Origin: Lethocerus indicus
Taxonomy: Eukaryota; Arthropoda; Insecta; Hemiptera; Belostomatidae
Reading direction: 5' to 3'
DNA length: 64,000 bases
Assembly: GCA_019843655.1 (NCBI GenBank)
Contig: JACDQD010000007.1
Span: 8,491,600 to 8,555,599 of the forward strand
Positions 48,021-60,783 of this stretch are shown piece by piece. The position numbers were made by a program, and so were the translations under genes. The notes under the pieces are model-generated. The model was given only the letters and a program-made list of their open reading frames with translations, was not told the DNA's origin and searched no databases. Numbering within the stretch: the stretch's first letter is position 1; each line of letters opens with the position of its first letter.

Positions 48021-50280
48021 CAAATCAACGCCTTCCCTATTATAAATTGGCGAGAAATACTGTACTTACCAGGCACAGACTCTCACACGCATTTCTTATA
48101 GAAGAATTGACCAGGTAATACACAGTGACATATATGACATATATATTTCACGGTGTGAAAAATATGTTTCCACCGTTGAAATTGACGCAAACTTCACTGC
48201 GCATGCTTCGTTGCTATGAAAATATTTTTCAAAGTAACCAACACCAGTAACCAGTTTAGTTTTAAACTTAATGTGCAGGAGGGCTATTCATTTGTATTTT
48301 AAGTATGATCGCTCAGGTTCTTTCGATTCTTAAGTATACCTATACCTAACAGTCGGCGGTTGAGGACCATGACAGAAGATATAAAATCAGAGTTTGGGTC
48401 TTCCCATGCGGGGGCTACTGAAAAATGCTAGATTTAACTTACCGAGTGACGCGCGAAATCGACTTTCGACAATTCTTCCCTTTCGGAATTTCCGGGTATA
48501 GCATTTACTGGCTTCGGAAAATCAATGGAGAGAAAATCCGGTGGGGACCCTCCATTATAAATCAGTACTCTTTGTTGCCGGGCGGTGGAGCTCGCACATC
48601 TCCCGGTCGAACAATACTGGCCGCCCCACCCCCATTGTTCCCAGAAAAGGATTATCGCTTACTTTTCAAAAAAAAAGTCGGGACTTGCGCCGCATTAAAA
48701 CTTGACCACTCTTACTATAAATTTTGAGTACAGTACGGTTCCCAAACACACTGTGTCCCCTCTCAGTTTCGCTTTCTCTGAATTATTCCTATCCCCTTTC
48801 TCTCTCATTCTCTCTAGGGGTCTGGTAAGAACATTTAACCAGGACTCTATTTATCGCGGATCGAACGCCATGCGCGGAAATTATTCCACAATGAGACGGA
48901 GAGAGCCATAATTCTGGCATTTAATTTTCCGATTGAACTACAAAGCGCTCATTACACAGCGCGTACGCGGGGATTGGTTTTAATTCTGTATATGGAACAG
49001 GAGCGCTTGCTATTTCTGTTAGCCCCCTGGAGTCAATACAGCTAGTTCGGAAATGAGGATTTATCTTGACTTTAAATGCACTCCGAAAAGATAAACTCAA
49101 TATCTGCAATAAGCCGATATTTAGTACTATTACATTGAAAATAATACATGTAATAATGTGACTACGCTCAATCTAATCATTACTATCTAACTCCCGTTAA
49201 GACCGCGTAATACTGTAGGGAGAATCGCGGGAGAAACCGTAATACAGACGTATCTCCGTAGTAAATTAGAGAAGCGTCCTTTCGTGACTGGCAGTTCACG
49301 TGGTACACTGTCTGATCTCTAGATCATTTACATTAATGCCCAATCATATAGACGAATGATATACAAACCAGCGAGAAGAATGTTTCCTTCATATTTTATT
49401 ACAGGAAACGGGGTTACACACGAATTAGTCCGAAATTAGTATACCCGAATTCCTGTACAAAAGTGGGCGGAGACAAGATTTCGCTGGGGAGCCAATAGGC
49501 GATAAAAATAGGAAGGTTGCACCGAAACTATAATTCAGAGGACTTCCGGGAAGGTGTGTTATCAGGTTCGCTGGTGGGGGATCCGTTGCGGCCAATCACA
49601 ATTCCCGTTAGAGGCTTTATCCGGTGGACGACAGTCGGCGGGGCATAACGAGGGCGTAGGCGGAGCCCGAGAGCACTCCGCTTTTGATTAGCAAGAGCCG
49701 CCACTTTCTTTTTTACTTTTTTCCCCCATGAGCCGCGATATCGACTATTCCCCTTTTTGTGAGCCCCCTGACCTACATCGCTAACTAAGGCGAGACCGCC
49801 GGGATTTATATGCCCGCCCCCAACCGAGAGTTTTATCAACAGGCAATTTGTATCCCCTCGCCAAGATACCGTTTGTTCTCTTCTACCTGGCCGTACTTAT
49901 TATTCTTGGAAGTGAAAAAGATTTTCCGATAGTCGTGAAATCCTATACCGACACTGGAGGAATTGCGATTCTCACCTCTGTACCACCTGATATTTCTTCT
50001 GCGGCGCACTCAAAAAAGGGGCAGATGAATAATTCATATTTCTGGGTTCAATTTTTATCTGATTCCCAAAACCGAACGGCACTACAGACACAGTTGAGTG
50101 TTGGTATTTTATTTTATCAAATTAAATGACGATGGAATGTTCTAATAAATTAGCAGCTCTCCTGTGAAAAGACTATAGAGTTTATATTGCCGAGAAAGAT
50201 CTTAGAAAGCCAAGATGCACTGTAAAAACCTAAATCTTAAGGCTTATTCCAATTGTTTTATTTATGGTCTCGATATCGTA
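48021..50280. other. Gene-less stretch with two islands
   Basis: CpG-richer islands lie at about 48370-48920 and 49430-49880. Frames of 100 codons (48425-48727, plus) and 103 codons (49528-49839, minus) have no recognisable domain. A short GACATATAT doublet lies near 48128-48145. Confidence 0.45.
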
Positions 50281-50323
50281 TGCGCGAGGTCCCTCGCGCA
50301 GTATTTTTGGCTTAATAGCCAAA
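50281..50323. repeat. Two adjacent perfect hairpins
   Basis: TGCGCGAGG (50281-50289) and CCTCGCGCA (50292-50300) are exact reverse complements with two bases between. Five bases further on, TTTGGCT (50306-50312) and AGCCAAA (50317-50323) form a second perfect stem with the four-base loop TAAT. The first stem is CpG-rich within AT-rich surroundings. Confidence 0.85.
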
Positions 50324-50459
50324 TCCAAGTATGGTATGTGAACGGTATTTATTTTAACTGTCACCGATTTGAAATAAAATTTATTATATAAAATCCAATT
50401 TATATTACAATCTAATAATTAAAATTTGCAAGATATAAATGCTAAACCTTTACCGAGCT

Positions 50460-50830
50460 TTACCGATATGGACCGCGCGATCTCCCGGCCGTTAACGCGA
50501 CTAGAACAAACGATGCGTTCCCAATCTGTCGGTAAGGTCTCGAACTATCGACGCAGTGAAGACTACCCATCTTGAGCGGTCCATGCAGGAAGTACATACC
50601 CGGTGCTGAGGACTGACGAGCGCGTCTGGCCACGGTCGGGCTCCTCCGACTCTACGCGCTATCGATTCCCGACGAAGGGAGCCCCAGCTAAGAAGATTAG
50701 CTACCCCCCAATTACCGTGTCCCAAATCTGATAACAGGCGGCGCACTGATTGCGAAGCCGTACACGGCCCACGAGGGTCTTTACAAAGAAACATCTGACA
50801 CATCAAAACGCGCCCTTCCGCGTAATGTAA
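50460..50830. other. CpG-dense island with a 101-codon open frame
   Basis: A very CpG-rich block with abrupt edges, unlike the purine- or G-run-rich islands elsewhere. It is fairly free of low-complexity sequence. A minus-strand frame of 101 codons (50501-50806) covers it without stops. Its product is rich in Arg, Ser and Cys and resembles no family I recognise. In CpG-rich DNA a frame of this length is not surprising, so coding status is doubtful. It could be a decayed mobile-element fragment or a regulatory island. Confidence 0.35.
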
Positions 50831-53800
50831 TTTTCATAACCCATCTCCGCAACAAATTATCAACGTCGCAAAGGAAGTTCGGTTCTTCTCGGTTGAATAT
50901 AGCATATCTTGAACATTATAAATTGCGCTCAGTTGTACATTTTTTGTAATCCACGTACTATAAGAAAGAAGCAGCTGGTGGAGCATTGACTGTTGGTATT
51001 TAGCCGGTACCTCGGTTATAAAGATTATTATATACTTTAAAGTTACATATATACTTATTATACTTTATATTTTATTATAATTTTATTCCATGGGTAACTA
51101 AATAACGACAGTTTTGTGTTTCATATCTGGGTCATAGATATTTACCGACGGTAAAAATGGAATCAATTCTTTTAGGTAGTTATTAAATCTGTCTCTGTTC
51201 TTCTTTCAGAAATTATTTAGAATAGTTGGCCTGCGTTGCTAGGCCGAGCGGTATTATTAATGCCGGAGTATCATAATAAAGTTAGAAGTGAAGCTCTTCC
51301 AGCGCTGCACCCAACGGAGGGACGATTACCGACTGCAGCTGACGCACGTTGAAAACAGAGTTGTTAATTTATGTTGGAAAGTGGTTCTCAAGTTGGAGAT
51401 ACGTGAACTCAAGTAAATTTGTCAGGAAGGTTGGAAGGCAGCGTCATCGTCAATTGTCTAATTATGGATAGATCAGAGGGATAACACTGCCCGTCTAGTC
51501 GGTAATTAAATTTAAATATTTATTAACGCCCTCCCGGCTGGCCCCGGATCCCACCACCCTATACTAGATCCCATAACCAGTATATATCTTACTAACGGCT
51601 ACGAAGTTATATACGTGCATGTATTAAGGTTATATCTGGAGGGAGGTGATTAAACACACCGGCCCTGTAAACACTGTTATAGCTCACTTATCTTGTTTGC
51701 CTCTATATATCTCTCACTCTCTCCTTTAGCGTTACTCATCCTTCCGCTGAACAAAAACTTAATAAGATAAGTGAAAAGTTTTAATTAATTTTTATTTAAT
51801 AAACGGTTGCGGTTTGGACTGTTTTAATTATGATTTCGTATATGTAAATCTGTTTCTACTATATTTTTACTATACAGAGAAGCAAGACACTGAACTACAA
51901 CAATTACAGTAAATTAATACAACAAACGAAAGGAAATTCAAGTATAAATATCGTGAAAACTAGGGGGTAGTATTAATGTAAAATGCAAGGGAACTCTATG
52001 CAAACCCAGCCCTCTGTTAATTACTTCTGATGACGTTTATGAGGTTTTGATGTAAATAACTCTGATTTATAAAAGCCTGGCCCTCAAGCCGAAACAACAG
52101 CATAACTAGTAGGTGGTGGTATTATCCCAAACTTTTGCGGCTACTGTTAATGACCATTTTAAATTATAAGTAGGTTATTCTATCAGACAAATCAATATCT
52201 ATCGATAGAATGTTCTGACATTTTGTATCTTGTTCTCTTTATAACTCCGTTTCACTCGTTATGTCACTCTCTCTCTCCCTCCCTCAAACCTCTCTCACTC
52301 TCTCCATGCTATTGTCCTCGATGCCCTCCCCCCTTTATACCCGTTTGTCCATATATATGCAAACTCAGATTTAGGCCTGGTTGATCGATCGGCTGCCAGG
52401 AATCGGCCAATCGGCTCTTCCATCTGGCTCTCTGCGGTGGTCCCAAACCGCCCCAAGGCAATTCCCCGCCGTAACGCCCTCCAATTAAGCCATTTGTATT
52501 AATATTCCGTTAAGGCAGCCGAGCCTTATTCGGCGATCGAATCAGACCCGACCCCAACGCCTTGAAGGAGTAGATTTGCTCATTGTCCGGGATTAAATCG
52601 AAGGGGATTATACAAATTGGATTATTTATTATAATTTCCTGGCCTATAATCAAGCAATCGGCAGTACGCCTGGGATGGATAAATGATACATCAATTTTTG
52701 AGCAGCATTTCAGTTATAATATTTTCAAGGAACTAATGTTGCAGCGGTTGAATATAATGTAATATCATAAATACGTGTTAGAACATTCCAATCCGATAAT
52801 CCGTACTAATTTTACTATATACTTATTTTTGAGCCTTCAGATTTGCGGTAACTTGTTGGATTCGAATGCACAATGACTAGACCAGACACAGTTATGAATA
52901 TTTTCTTTCAACTCAAATAAAACAATTTAACTACAGTCTAAGACCATTATTTGACGCGGTTCTTTGTCTCTGATCATTCAGGATGTTTCAGAGAATAGAG
53001 GCTACAAAATAGGTTGAGGGCTAACTAGGTACAAGCAGTATATAATTTGCTTGACCTAATAGAGGCGAACTATGGTCATAAATAACGAGGTGGGTTGCTC
53101 CGGGCGGGTAGGTCCATGTTTCCAGAGACCCTCTCCGGGTCATGGGAAGGCAACGGATTGGCTGAACGGGGACAAATGGAGTACAGGGGCTTGCGGTCTT
53201 GTCCCGGGACATAATACTTGATGACGCCGATTATTCATTCCCTCCTTCTCCCGTTCCCCACTCTTTCCCTATCCGCAATCTCCCGCTCTTCTCCTTCCTC
53301 CAACCCCCACCGGTTACATATATACTTTCCAATCTCTGATTTACCTCGGTTTATCGACCGCCCAATGAATTATGCACGGCCCGCTGAATCCCCAAGTACA
53401 CTCCAATCTCACACGCTTCAACCCCACTCTATATCTCCCGTTTCTCTTTTCAACCGCCGGGGGCTACACACGGTACTCGTCCAGTAATCAAATAAAGAAA
53501 CATCCCCGCGTATCCATTTGTGTATATGAGCGTCCCTATTTAAGAGAATAAACAGAGCGACGATTTAATCATCTTACTACTCGTTGTACCCCGGATGGAA
53601 AAAGTAAAAAATGTTCCTCCAATCGTATGACGGATGCATCTGCACTATCAGTGTCGGGAGCATCATCTGTTGGTCATTTCTTATTAAAGACGGTAATTAC
53701 ACATTTCAATAAACACAGAAAAGAAATCATCGAAACCAAAAAGAATAAAACATCGAAATCGAAATATTGCCACGGTACCTCTTTGAAAACATAATGATCC

Positions 53801-53949
53801 AGTATCAATTATATGACTGCATCGAACTGAAATCAGTTATCACTCGAATACATAAAAAGGTTATGTTTGTTTAATTAAAAATGCTTAATTCTAATAATGG
53901 TGATAGTTCCTTGTATGTAACTCGGATATTGATGAATCGTTAGAACGAA
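50831..53949. other. Gene-less stretch
   Basis: GC-richer patches are at about 51230-51340, 51520-51770, 52250-52660 and 53080-53520. CT-rich tracts lie at about 51700-51735 and 52264-52305. Three ATCGGC words cluster at about 52395-52425. The remainder is AT-rich. No gene is recognised. Confidence 0.45.
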
Positions 53950-53985
53950 AAGATGTAGCGGGGGGAATTTCGCCTTTGCGGGGCG

Positions 53986-54021
53986 TATAAATCGGCGGCG
54001 GGGCGGAACAAAATTCAATTC
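53986..54021 (+). promoter_or_regulatory. Possible TATA/initiator core promoter
   Basis: TATAAAT at 53986 in a GC-rich island is followed by TCAATTC at 54015-54021. This fits the loose metazoan initiator pattern, with its A 31 bases downstream, the canonical TATA spacing. No downstream coding region supports it, and such pairs arise by chance in AT-rich DNA, so the call is weak. Confidence 0.2.
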
Positions 54022-55591
54022 TCTTTTCCGATAATTCAGTAGTCCTCCGGAAACGCTATAAATAAAATACTAGCTCCTCCATTCTGGATGTCTGGAACAC
54101 TTGTGAAGCGTTAGCAGCGGCGCTGTTTCTGTATTCGACGCGATAGAATGTAGACTGGGCCCCAGTAAGAGAGGGAGGTAAATTGCGAAGATGCCAGCCA
54201 AGCTCCGGCATTTGGTCTCCATTCGACCCTGATATTCGAAAAAAAATCCTTCTTTCTTTTTTTTTAATCGACATACGACTCCACTCATATCCGAATTATT
54301 CCAATCGTAAATAGTATTTCATGACGGATATTCCGGCTATTTGGAATTTACCGTCCGGACGCTTAATATATATGTTGGTAGATATAGGTAGTAGGCATTA
54401 CATCCTTTACATCTAAAATTCTAAAAAATCTTTTCCAGGTAAATCATATTTGCCAATTGTGTGTTGAAACTGAACATATTCTGCGAATATTTTTCGTTTT
54501 TGAAATGGAGCGCAATCAACTGATATCGGGCCAAAGTCTGAAAATAACTCTCGTGGAAATTTGTTTCCATATATTTCCTCTCTTCAACGACACCTGGAGA
54601 GAAGACGCCATCTAGACCGACAAACGGAATAATCGCTTGCATTCATCCGGCTTCCAATTCGTTCCGCTTTTCGGGGATTTGGAGGACATTTTTACAGTAA
54701 TAAATATTACATGAGGCGGAAAAAGGACGGTCTCCCGCCGCTCGCCCCTCTCGCACTCTCTCTCTCAGATTTCAAAATGTAGTTCATCCAACATCACAGT
54801 CTAAATCAGAGGGACCTGGGCCTACCCTTCTCTTTTTGCACCATTGTTTGTTTAGTACGCATACAAATAAAAGTACTTATGAATGCACAAATGGGCCCAG
54901 ATCGGAATTGTTCAGAGTGATTGGTGAAGAGCGACGATTAACATATTTTTTTGTTTCTGGCGATGGTTGTAAGATTTGCACAAGAGTCAAACAATAGAAT
55001 GCATTCCAGCAATAGTTTTGAACATCGAGCATTATACTAATATTAGTTATAAAAAGAATGAAATGTAGAATTCGGAATACCTTCTGATAAAATTGACGAT
55101 CGGAAAACACAAATAACAATTAGAACAATAATAGTACAGACGAGATACGATACAGGAACCAAAATGCCTGACCCACCACCTGACGTATAGCGCTGGAAAG
55201 ATCACAAGAATCGTGGAATAATAATGGTTTATTTTTCATAATTCGGATAGCTTAAGGCCCCAAAAAGCTATTAAGTAACAGGCACGTAAAACCCAGAGTG
55301 GAAAAAGTTTTTATATATCAGGAGCAATATTACAAAACTTGCAGTGAGTTGGACTGTCACGGACCGCATGGAATAATTTCCTGTTCGTTGTCTTAGTTTC
55401 ACGATATCGAAGCTATACTACTTCCGGCTATACAAACTATTTCAACACCATTCCATGTGGGTATTCCAATATGCGCATCGTGCGCGCCCCTCGAACGATA
55501 AAGGGGGGCCATTAGCCTGCGGTTCGCGTAGGTTTGCTCCCAACACCTCCCCCTTCCATATCCCGAGAAACACCGTAAAATATCGGCTCTT
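54022..55591. other. Gene-less stretch
   Basis: A GC-richer patch continues to about 54200. A second patch with a short (CT)n tract lies at about 54720-54780. The sequence between is AT-rich. Small minus-strand frames (54056-54288, 54421-54642, 54877-55119) have no recognisable domain. Confidence 0.5.
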
Positions 55592-55663
55592 CCGGTTTAA
55601 GGCGGTAGTCTAGGTGGAGGTGGAGGAGGAGAAAGAGGAAAGGGAGGGGGGGATTTAAACCGG
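55592..55663. other. Purine tract flanked by a 9-bp inverted repeat
   Basis: CCGGTTTAA (55592-55600) and TTAAACCGG (55655-55663) are exact reverse complements. Between them lies a purine-biased tract (about 55613-55653) with GGTGGA and GGAGGA words ending in G7. The flanks could pair around a purine-only loop, or the tract could form a triplex or G-rich structure. It sits in a CpG-rich island of about 55470-55850. Confidence 0.7.
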
Positions 55664-58600
55664 CGAAGGGGCCGGCCCAATCAATATTTGGCGACCCGCA
55701 AATCCAATTAGGCCGCCCCCCCTCCTACCCCGCTAATTAGCCCCGACCAGTAACTTAGGGAATCAGATTCAAAGTCGAAGCGATCCCCACCGCCCTCACA
55801 CCATACCACCGTTTCTTTTATGATAAACGGAGCAGCGCCCACGTTGCTCTGGATTCCCCCTTCCACGTCGAATGAATAAAAAATTAATAATGACTTCGAA
55901 CCATAGGGGTGGAAATTTACGCAGGATATTTTGAAACCTGAGGTACTATTTTTAAAACGCGTAAGCGATTATTGATAACGATTATCACAAGGACCATAAA
56001 TTTGACCCAAGTTTCATAAACAGTATAGATATGAATTCAACAATAAAGCAATGCAATATAGTAATAACCGAAGGGAAGTGACTAGCCACAAATGTCTATC
56101 CTAATTTACGCACGATATAACTACTGATAAAATTAACACGTTCAGATAATAGGCCAATTAAATCGTTTAAATTTACCGGTTTAAATAATAGTTTATTATA
56201 TATATTTACATACACCACCGTACATGTCGACGTTGTCCACGTACGTTTGCATGCGCGGACGTGATCCCTCCCCGGTTTATGGACGGGGCACCACTGCGAC
56301 TACCAAACACGATATTATGCAACAACCAGTTTTAGAGTACATGCATGTTCAAATTTTGCGAAACTCTTCCTGAATACACAGACATTTAGTAGCCCGCTGC
56401 ACTATTAATAATGCATATGAATCACTTACACGGTGCCCCAATTATTTTAAGATGTTACAAGTTAACAAGTAAGGGGAGGAAAGTTTATAAACATTTACAG
56501 TAGCCGCCTGGGATTTCTTAAACAGGAAAGGAAAACAAAAACGAAACGAAGGTGCGCTAACAGGATTCGCAATTAAGAGGCTGACCTCATTAGGGATTAT
56601 AGAGCCGGAAACACCCTAATAAAAGGAGGGCGATCCCGGGATAATAGGCCGGAATTTGGCTCTAGGGACAGCCTTATCAAAATATATGTGTTAGGAAAAA
56701 AAACTTGTTCTGAAGTTCCTGAAAACCATTTAGAGTTAATAATTCAGTCTCGATTTTTTCCCTTGTGGTTTTAAAGCTGTTTCATCGAATTACTTTTGTT
56801 CCTTTCTAAAGAAATAATATACTCTTCCCTTTAATCTCTCAATTGTTAACAAGTTGAGTGAAAAATATACAATTATGCTCATTTGGTTTCTGGTTTACGA
56901 TTATTAAGAATAACTTAGGAAATCAGAAACAAAATATCACAAGTCAAGCGTCAGTGTATTCTACATTAAGTACATATAAACATTATGTATATAATATAAA
57001 GACATTAATAGTAAGTTACTAATCCACTAAAGAAAGGATAGTTATGACCGCATAAAAAGTTACTTTTGAATTTCGAAGCAATTATTACAGCAGTATAAGG
57101 GTAAGAAAATAATCAGTCTCCTAAACCTCGATCGCTGTGACCAATTAACCCAATTACACAGCCACCCCCTCGCCCCAGCCATCCCTAGCCTAATGAGCTG
57201 ATCCTTTTAAAACGGAAAATGGAAAAACTGTAATGCATACAACGGCAATTACGTTTACACGGCGAATGAAGGGAATTTTCAACAAATTTGTTCAACCGTG
57301 TCCAATGGTTGCGTTGTATCAATTTATTGTTTATTGTTTTAATTTATTCGATTCTTGTCTCATTGTCTCTTCAACCTAATAAAATAAAATAATATATTTT
57401 ATTTCTTGACATAACAATCGTGTGGTTTATTAGACTTTTGGCAACTCAATCAATAAATTTAACATTTCAACAACTGTACAGAACATGGCCACTGTGTACA
57501 GAATTAAATCATACTGTAAATAAAATGCTTAAATATGTATTACGTGGGCCAGAATTTAAACTCTCGGAGACAAATATCTTTACGGTTGTAGCATCGGAAA
57601 ATGATACAGCAACGTTAGCTCCGGATGGGTATGTTTATTGTGGTGAAAATTGAATCGTTTTTATAGTGAAGTCCCTGGACCGAAATGTGGTTGGGGGACC
57701 AATGAACGAATTGTTTACGCTTAATAAAACCGAAAGCAACTACGCGTAATCGGCAGCGGAATGGAATCCCATAAAGAAAACTTACCACGGAGTCACGGAA
57801 AATTCATTTATGACGAAGAGATAATTTTCTACTCTCAATTCACGAGCTGTAAATACCCCATCACGGAAGTATGATTTTTCATGGTCAGTAATGAAGGATC
57901 TGGCCCATGGAACGAAGTTCATAAATTGGCAATCTGAATTTTATATTGTATTACCCTCACAGTGACTGACAATATACTTTTGTTGGCTCCACCAATATAA
58001 GTTACAAAAGCTGTATACCGTTTGTTTTTAAAATGTTATGACCCCGACAGGAGAGCTATTGATTTCGTCCCTGTCGTAAAATTAAGGGTCCCAGAAGTAC
58101 CCGAAGGTCTCATAAATCGCAAGGTGCCGCTGTCGAGCTTCTCAGTATTACCCATATCTGACTGGGACGTTAACGACGCCGGGAAGATGTTGTTAAGCCG
58201 TAGAGAGGAATAAGGAATAAACGGTCACCCACCATGTTTTTACGGCCGCCACTCGTCCCGCGCAATAAAATCGCCTACCCGGTTCGGTAAAGGCCGCCAT
58301 TAGGATTGGGATAAAAGCACGAATGGAAGGGGAAAGAGTTTTATTTCTCCTCAACCCCGTGATTTAATTGACCCCATTCCCATACTTGATGTATGTGTCG
58401 CTGGTAAAGGACGAAAAGCCGATAAACCTCAGGGTGGGGGGGTTCACAGCCTACACTGTGGCAATACTGTAGTATTCTAATGACACCATAAAACTTATTT
58501 ATTTCCCTATAATGACGATATTAATACGATACTATAGTAAGATTAACGTTTTTATAAAATTATTCTCACATTAGCAGATGTAATAGAAAGCCAGATTTAT

Positions 58601-59732
58601 TTTATTTTGTAAATAAAATCACCTACTATTTATTGTAACGTTTTTAATTATACCCACACAGAAGAGATACCGCTAATTACCTTACGGAACCTGCCAAAAC
58701 CATTCTAAGGGATATCTTGTTGATGAGGCAATTTGAAATATTTAGAAGTATAAGCAGCTAGTTCAGAAGTTGTAATGTCGGTCGACTTATATTGCTTTAT
58801 CATCGAAAAAGTCCACTACACAGGTGGATGTTCAGCGTTCATTGGCAGGCACGTGTTCATTTCCCGTTTGACCTCGCCGTCAAGAGTTTTATCATATTTC
58901 GGCTCCGGCTCCGGGAAATCCAGAAGCCCGGATTTTAGAGTCGTTCAAGCCATAATCCGCCATAATCCGTAAAGCCAGTGTAGTGAACGAATCGGAGCGG
59001 CGTGAGCGTTTGAAATTCGATTGTGAAGCCCGGTTCAATAGAAACGCGAAAGGTCGGCTGCATGGTAATCGTCCATACGGAGGGCGTTATACGTCCACAG
59101 CGTGGGCCCGGGGCTGGAGCCACCTCTAAAAAGCTCCCATTATTCAACAACTAGTGGGAAGTTGGCGCCATCCATCACGTCCACTTAGTCCGCCGGGAGA
59201 CCTGAATTTATAAACTAAAACGCATTTCACATCCCGATATTTTAAACTGAAATGATTTATTTCACCACTTCACTGAACGCTTTTTTGGGAGAGCTTTAAA
59301 TTCAGAATTGGATCACCACTCCAATCCCAGTAGTCCTTAATTGTGTTGTCATTCCAATTTACAATGACTGAACGAATTAAAAGGGCATACAAGGTATATA
59401 CTTATAATTAATAGAACTCTAGCTCAACAATTATAATATGATAAACCGTTTTTATTTCAACGATGAAAAAACAGCATATTTCTACGATGGATATTTCCCG
59501 CAGCATATTTCCCGTAGTAACATTAAAATCTTAATGCAGTCCAACGTTTAAAACAAGACAATAAAAAAGGGTACTTATCAATTAGACCCCCTCCCATGAG
59601 TAACCTGTTTACCAACACTGTAACCTTCCCGTTTGCCTGCGATATATGGAATAAACGTAGCCTGCACCGACTTTATGACATATTTCAGGATAGTTGACAA
59701 ATAATAAAGTTTACAAAACAAACATTTATTAA
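55664..59732. other. Gene-less stretch
   Basis: AT-rich with CpG-richer islands at about 58030-58460 and 58760-59200. A tandem CATAATCCG pair lies near 58951-58969. A two-copy CAGCATATTTC repeat (29-bp spacing) is near 59472-59511. The 77-codon frame at 57420-57653 opens with GTG and has no recognisable domain. Confidence 0.45.
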
Positions 59733-59746
59733 ACGAAATCTACGGT
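59733..59746 (-). mobile_element. Isolated match to the fold-back element end
   Basis: ACGAAATCTACGGT is the exact reverse complement of the 14 bases that open copies 2 and 3. The bases just upstream (ACAAAC at about 59718) also resemble module A next to the end in copy 2, but similarity fades quickly and no target duplication was found. It may be a severely truncated or decayed copy, or a chance match. Confidence 0.35.
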
Positions 59747-60049
59747 TTATCCAACTCATCTCCTATAACCTTTATCAGTCCAACAAGAGATAAATTGTGC
59801 AATGTTTCAAACAGACCCAACCGCCAAATGATTAACTTCGAGATTGAATAATAAGCGGTCACAGAGGCTCTGTAGTGAGCTAAGCCAAAAAACATTTAGT
59901 TGCCCAATTATAAAAACGTAAGTGTTTAGCTGTTGCCCGAGAATCCAATTTATTGACAATGAATCACTAATATCCGAGGAAACCAGAAGGACCAGGAGGT
60001 TTTTCTTTTTTTTCAGTTTCAAAGAAAAAATGTGTATTAGAAGTGCGCT
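59747..60049. other. Gene-less AT-rich stretch
   Basis: Part of a 152-codon minus-strand frame (59807-60265) crosses this stretch into the next island; it has no recognisable domain and includes a lysine run from a poly-T tract. Confidence 0.45.
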
Positions 60050-60530
60050 TCTTACGCAAACACATTCAGGTAAAAAGCCCATTTCGGTCGGCGGAAAAGA
60101 AAATGTAATACCGGGCGTAGGAAATTCAATGAATGCGGACAATGTTCCGGGTCGGGAGGTTAGGGGACTGGGCCGCCCTTGATATTTCACTCGGTTCCGG
60201 GGTTGGGGGTACCGGTAAGACCCCGATATACTTTTTTTTCCCCTCTGCTCTCCCTCCTTGTACATTCAATCTATTAGGACCCGGGAGGGGTAACGTAACG
60301 GGAAGAGGACGGAATCCCGAGGCCTGTAATCGGGAGCGGAACAGAAGAGGGTCGAGTTGAGTCGAGCCAATTTGCAGTATATCATATCGACGACGACACC
60401 TCATTGCGAGAGCGCCGCGTCCGCGGCCGCCGCCAGGACCTCCACGACGCCTTATCCGCGATTCTCGAATGAACGGCGAGAAGAGGACGCGAACATGCAA
60501 GCTTGAAGGGTTCAATGATAGGATAGACGC
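60050..60530. other. CpG-rich island
   Basis: CpG-dense block with GGCCGCCGCC-type sequence near 60424. Frames in several phases and on both strands overlap it (59807-60265, 60126-60515, 60133-60360) and contradict each other, as expected of stop-poor CpG-rich DNA. Nothing is recognised. Confidence 0.45.
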
Positions 60531-60706
60531 GATGAAATATTTTCTTATCTCTGCATCTTTATGAGAATGAAGTTTTTTATATACTTTCCTATATAATGTG
60601 ACGATAAGGACGGTTTATCAGATGTACATTCAACATCACTTTTGCAGCTTTAGATATTTCTTGATTTAAGAATATAGAACGTACCGATGAAAAAATCATT
60701 AATATA

Positions 60707-60718
60707 ATAAATAATAAT

Positions 60719-60778
<60 letters not shown>
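60707..60778. repeat. Compound (AAT)n-(TA)n microsatellite
   Basis: About five AAT units are followed by an uninterrupted TA tract of about 28 units (60723-60778), the longest simple repeat in the window. Confidence 0.95.

Positions 60779-60783
<5 letters not shown>

Noticed and set aside
48061..48085. TACTTACCAGGCA resembling the 5' end of U1 snRNA
   Set aside because: The conserved U1 sequence does not continue downstream; it is more like a chance match or the complement of a splice donor.
59807..60515. Overlapping minus-strand frames of 152 and 129 codons
   Set aside because: They lie in different phases over the same CpG-rich island and poly-T tract; no domain is seen in either.
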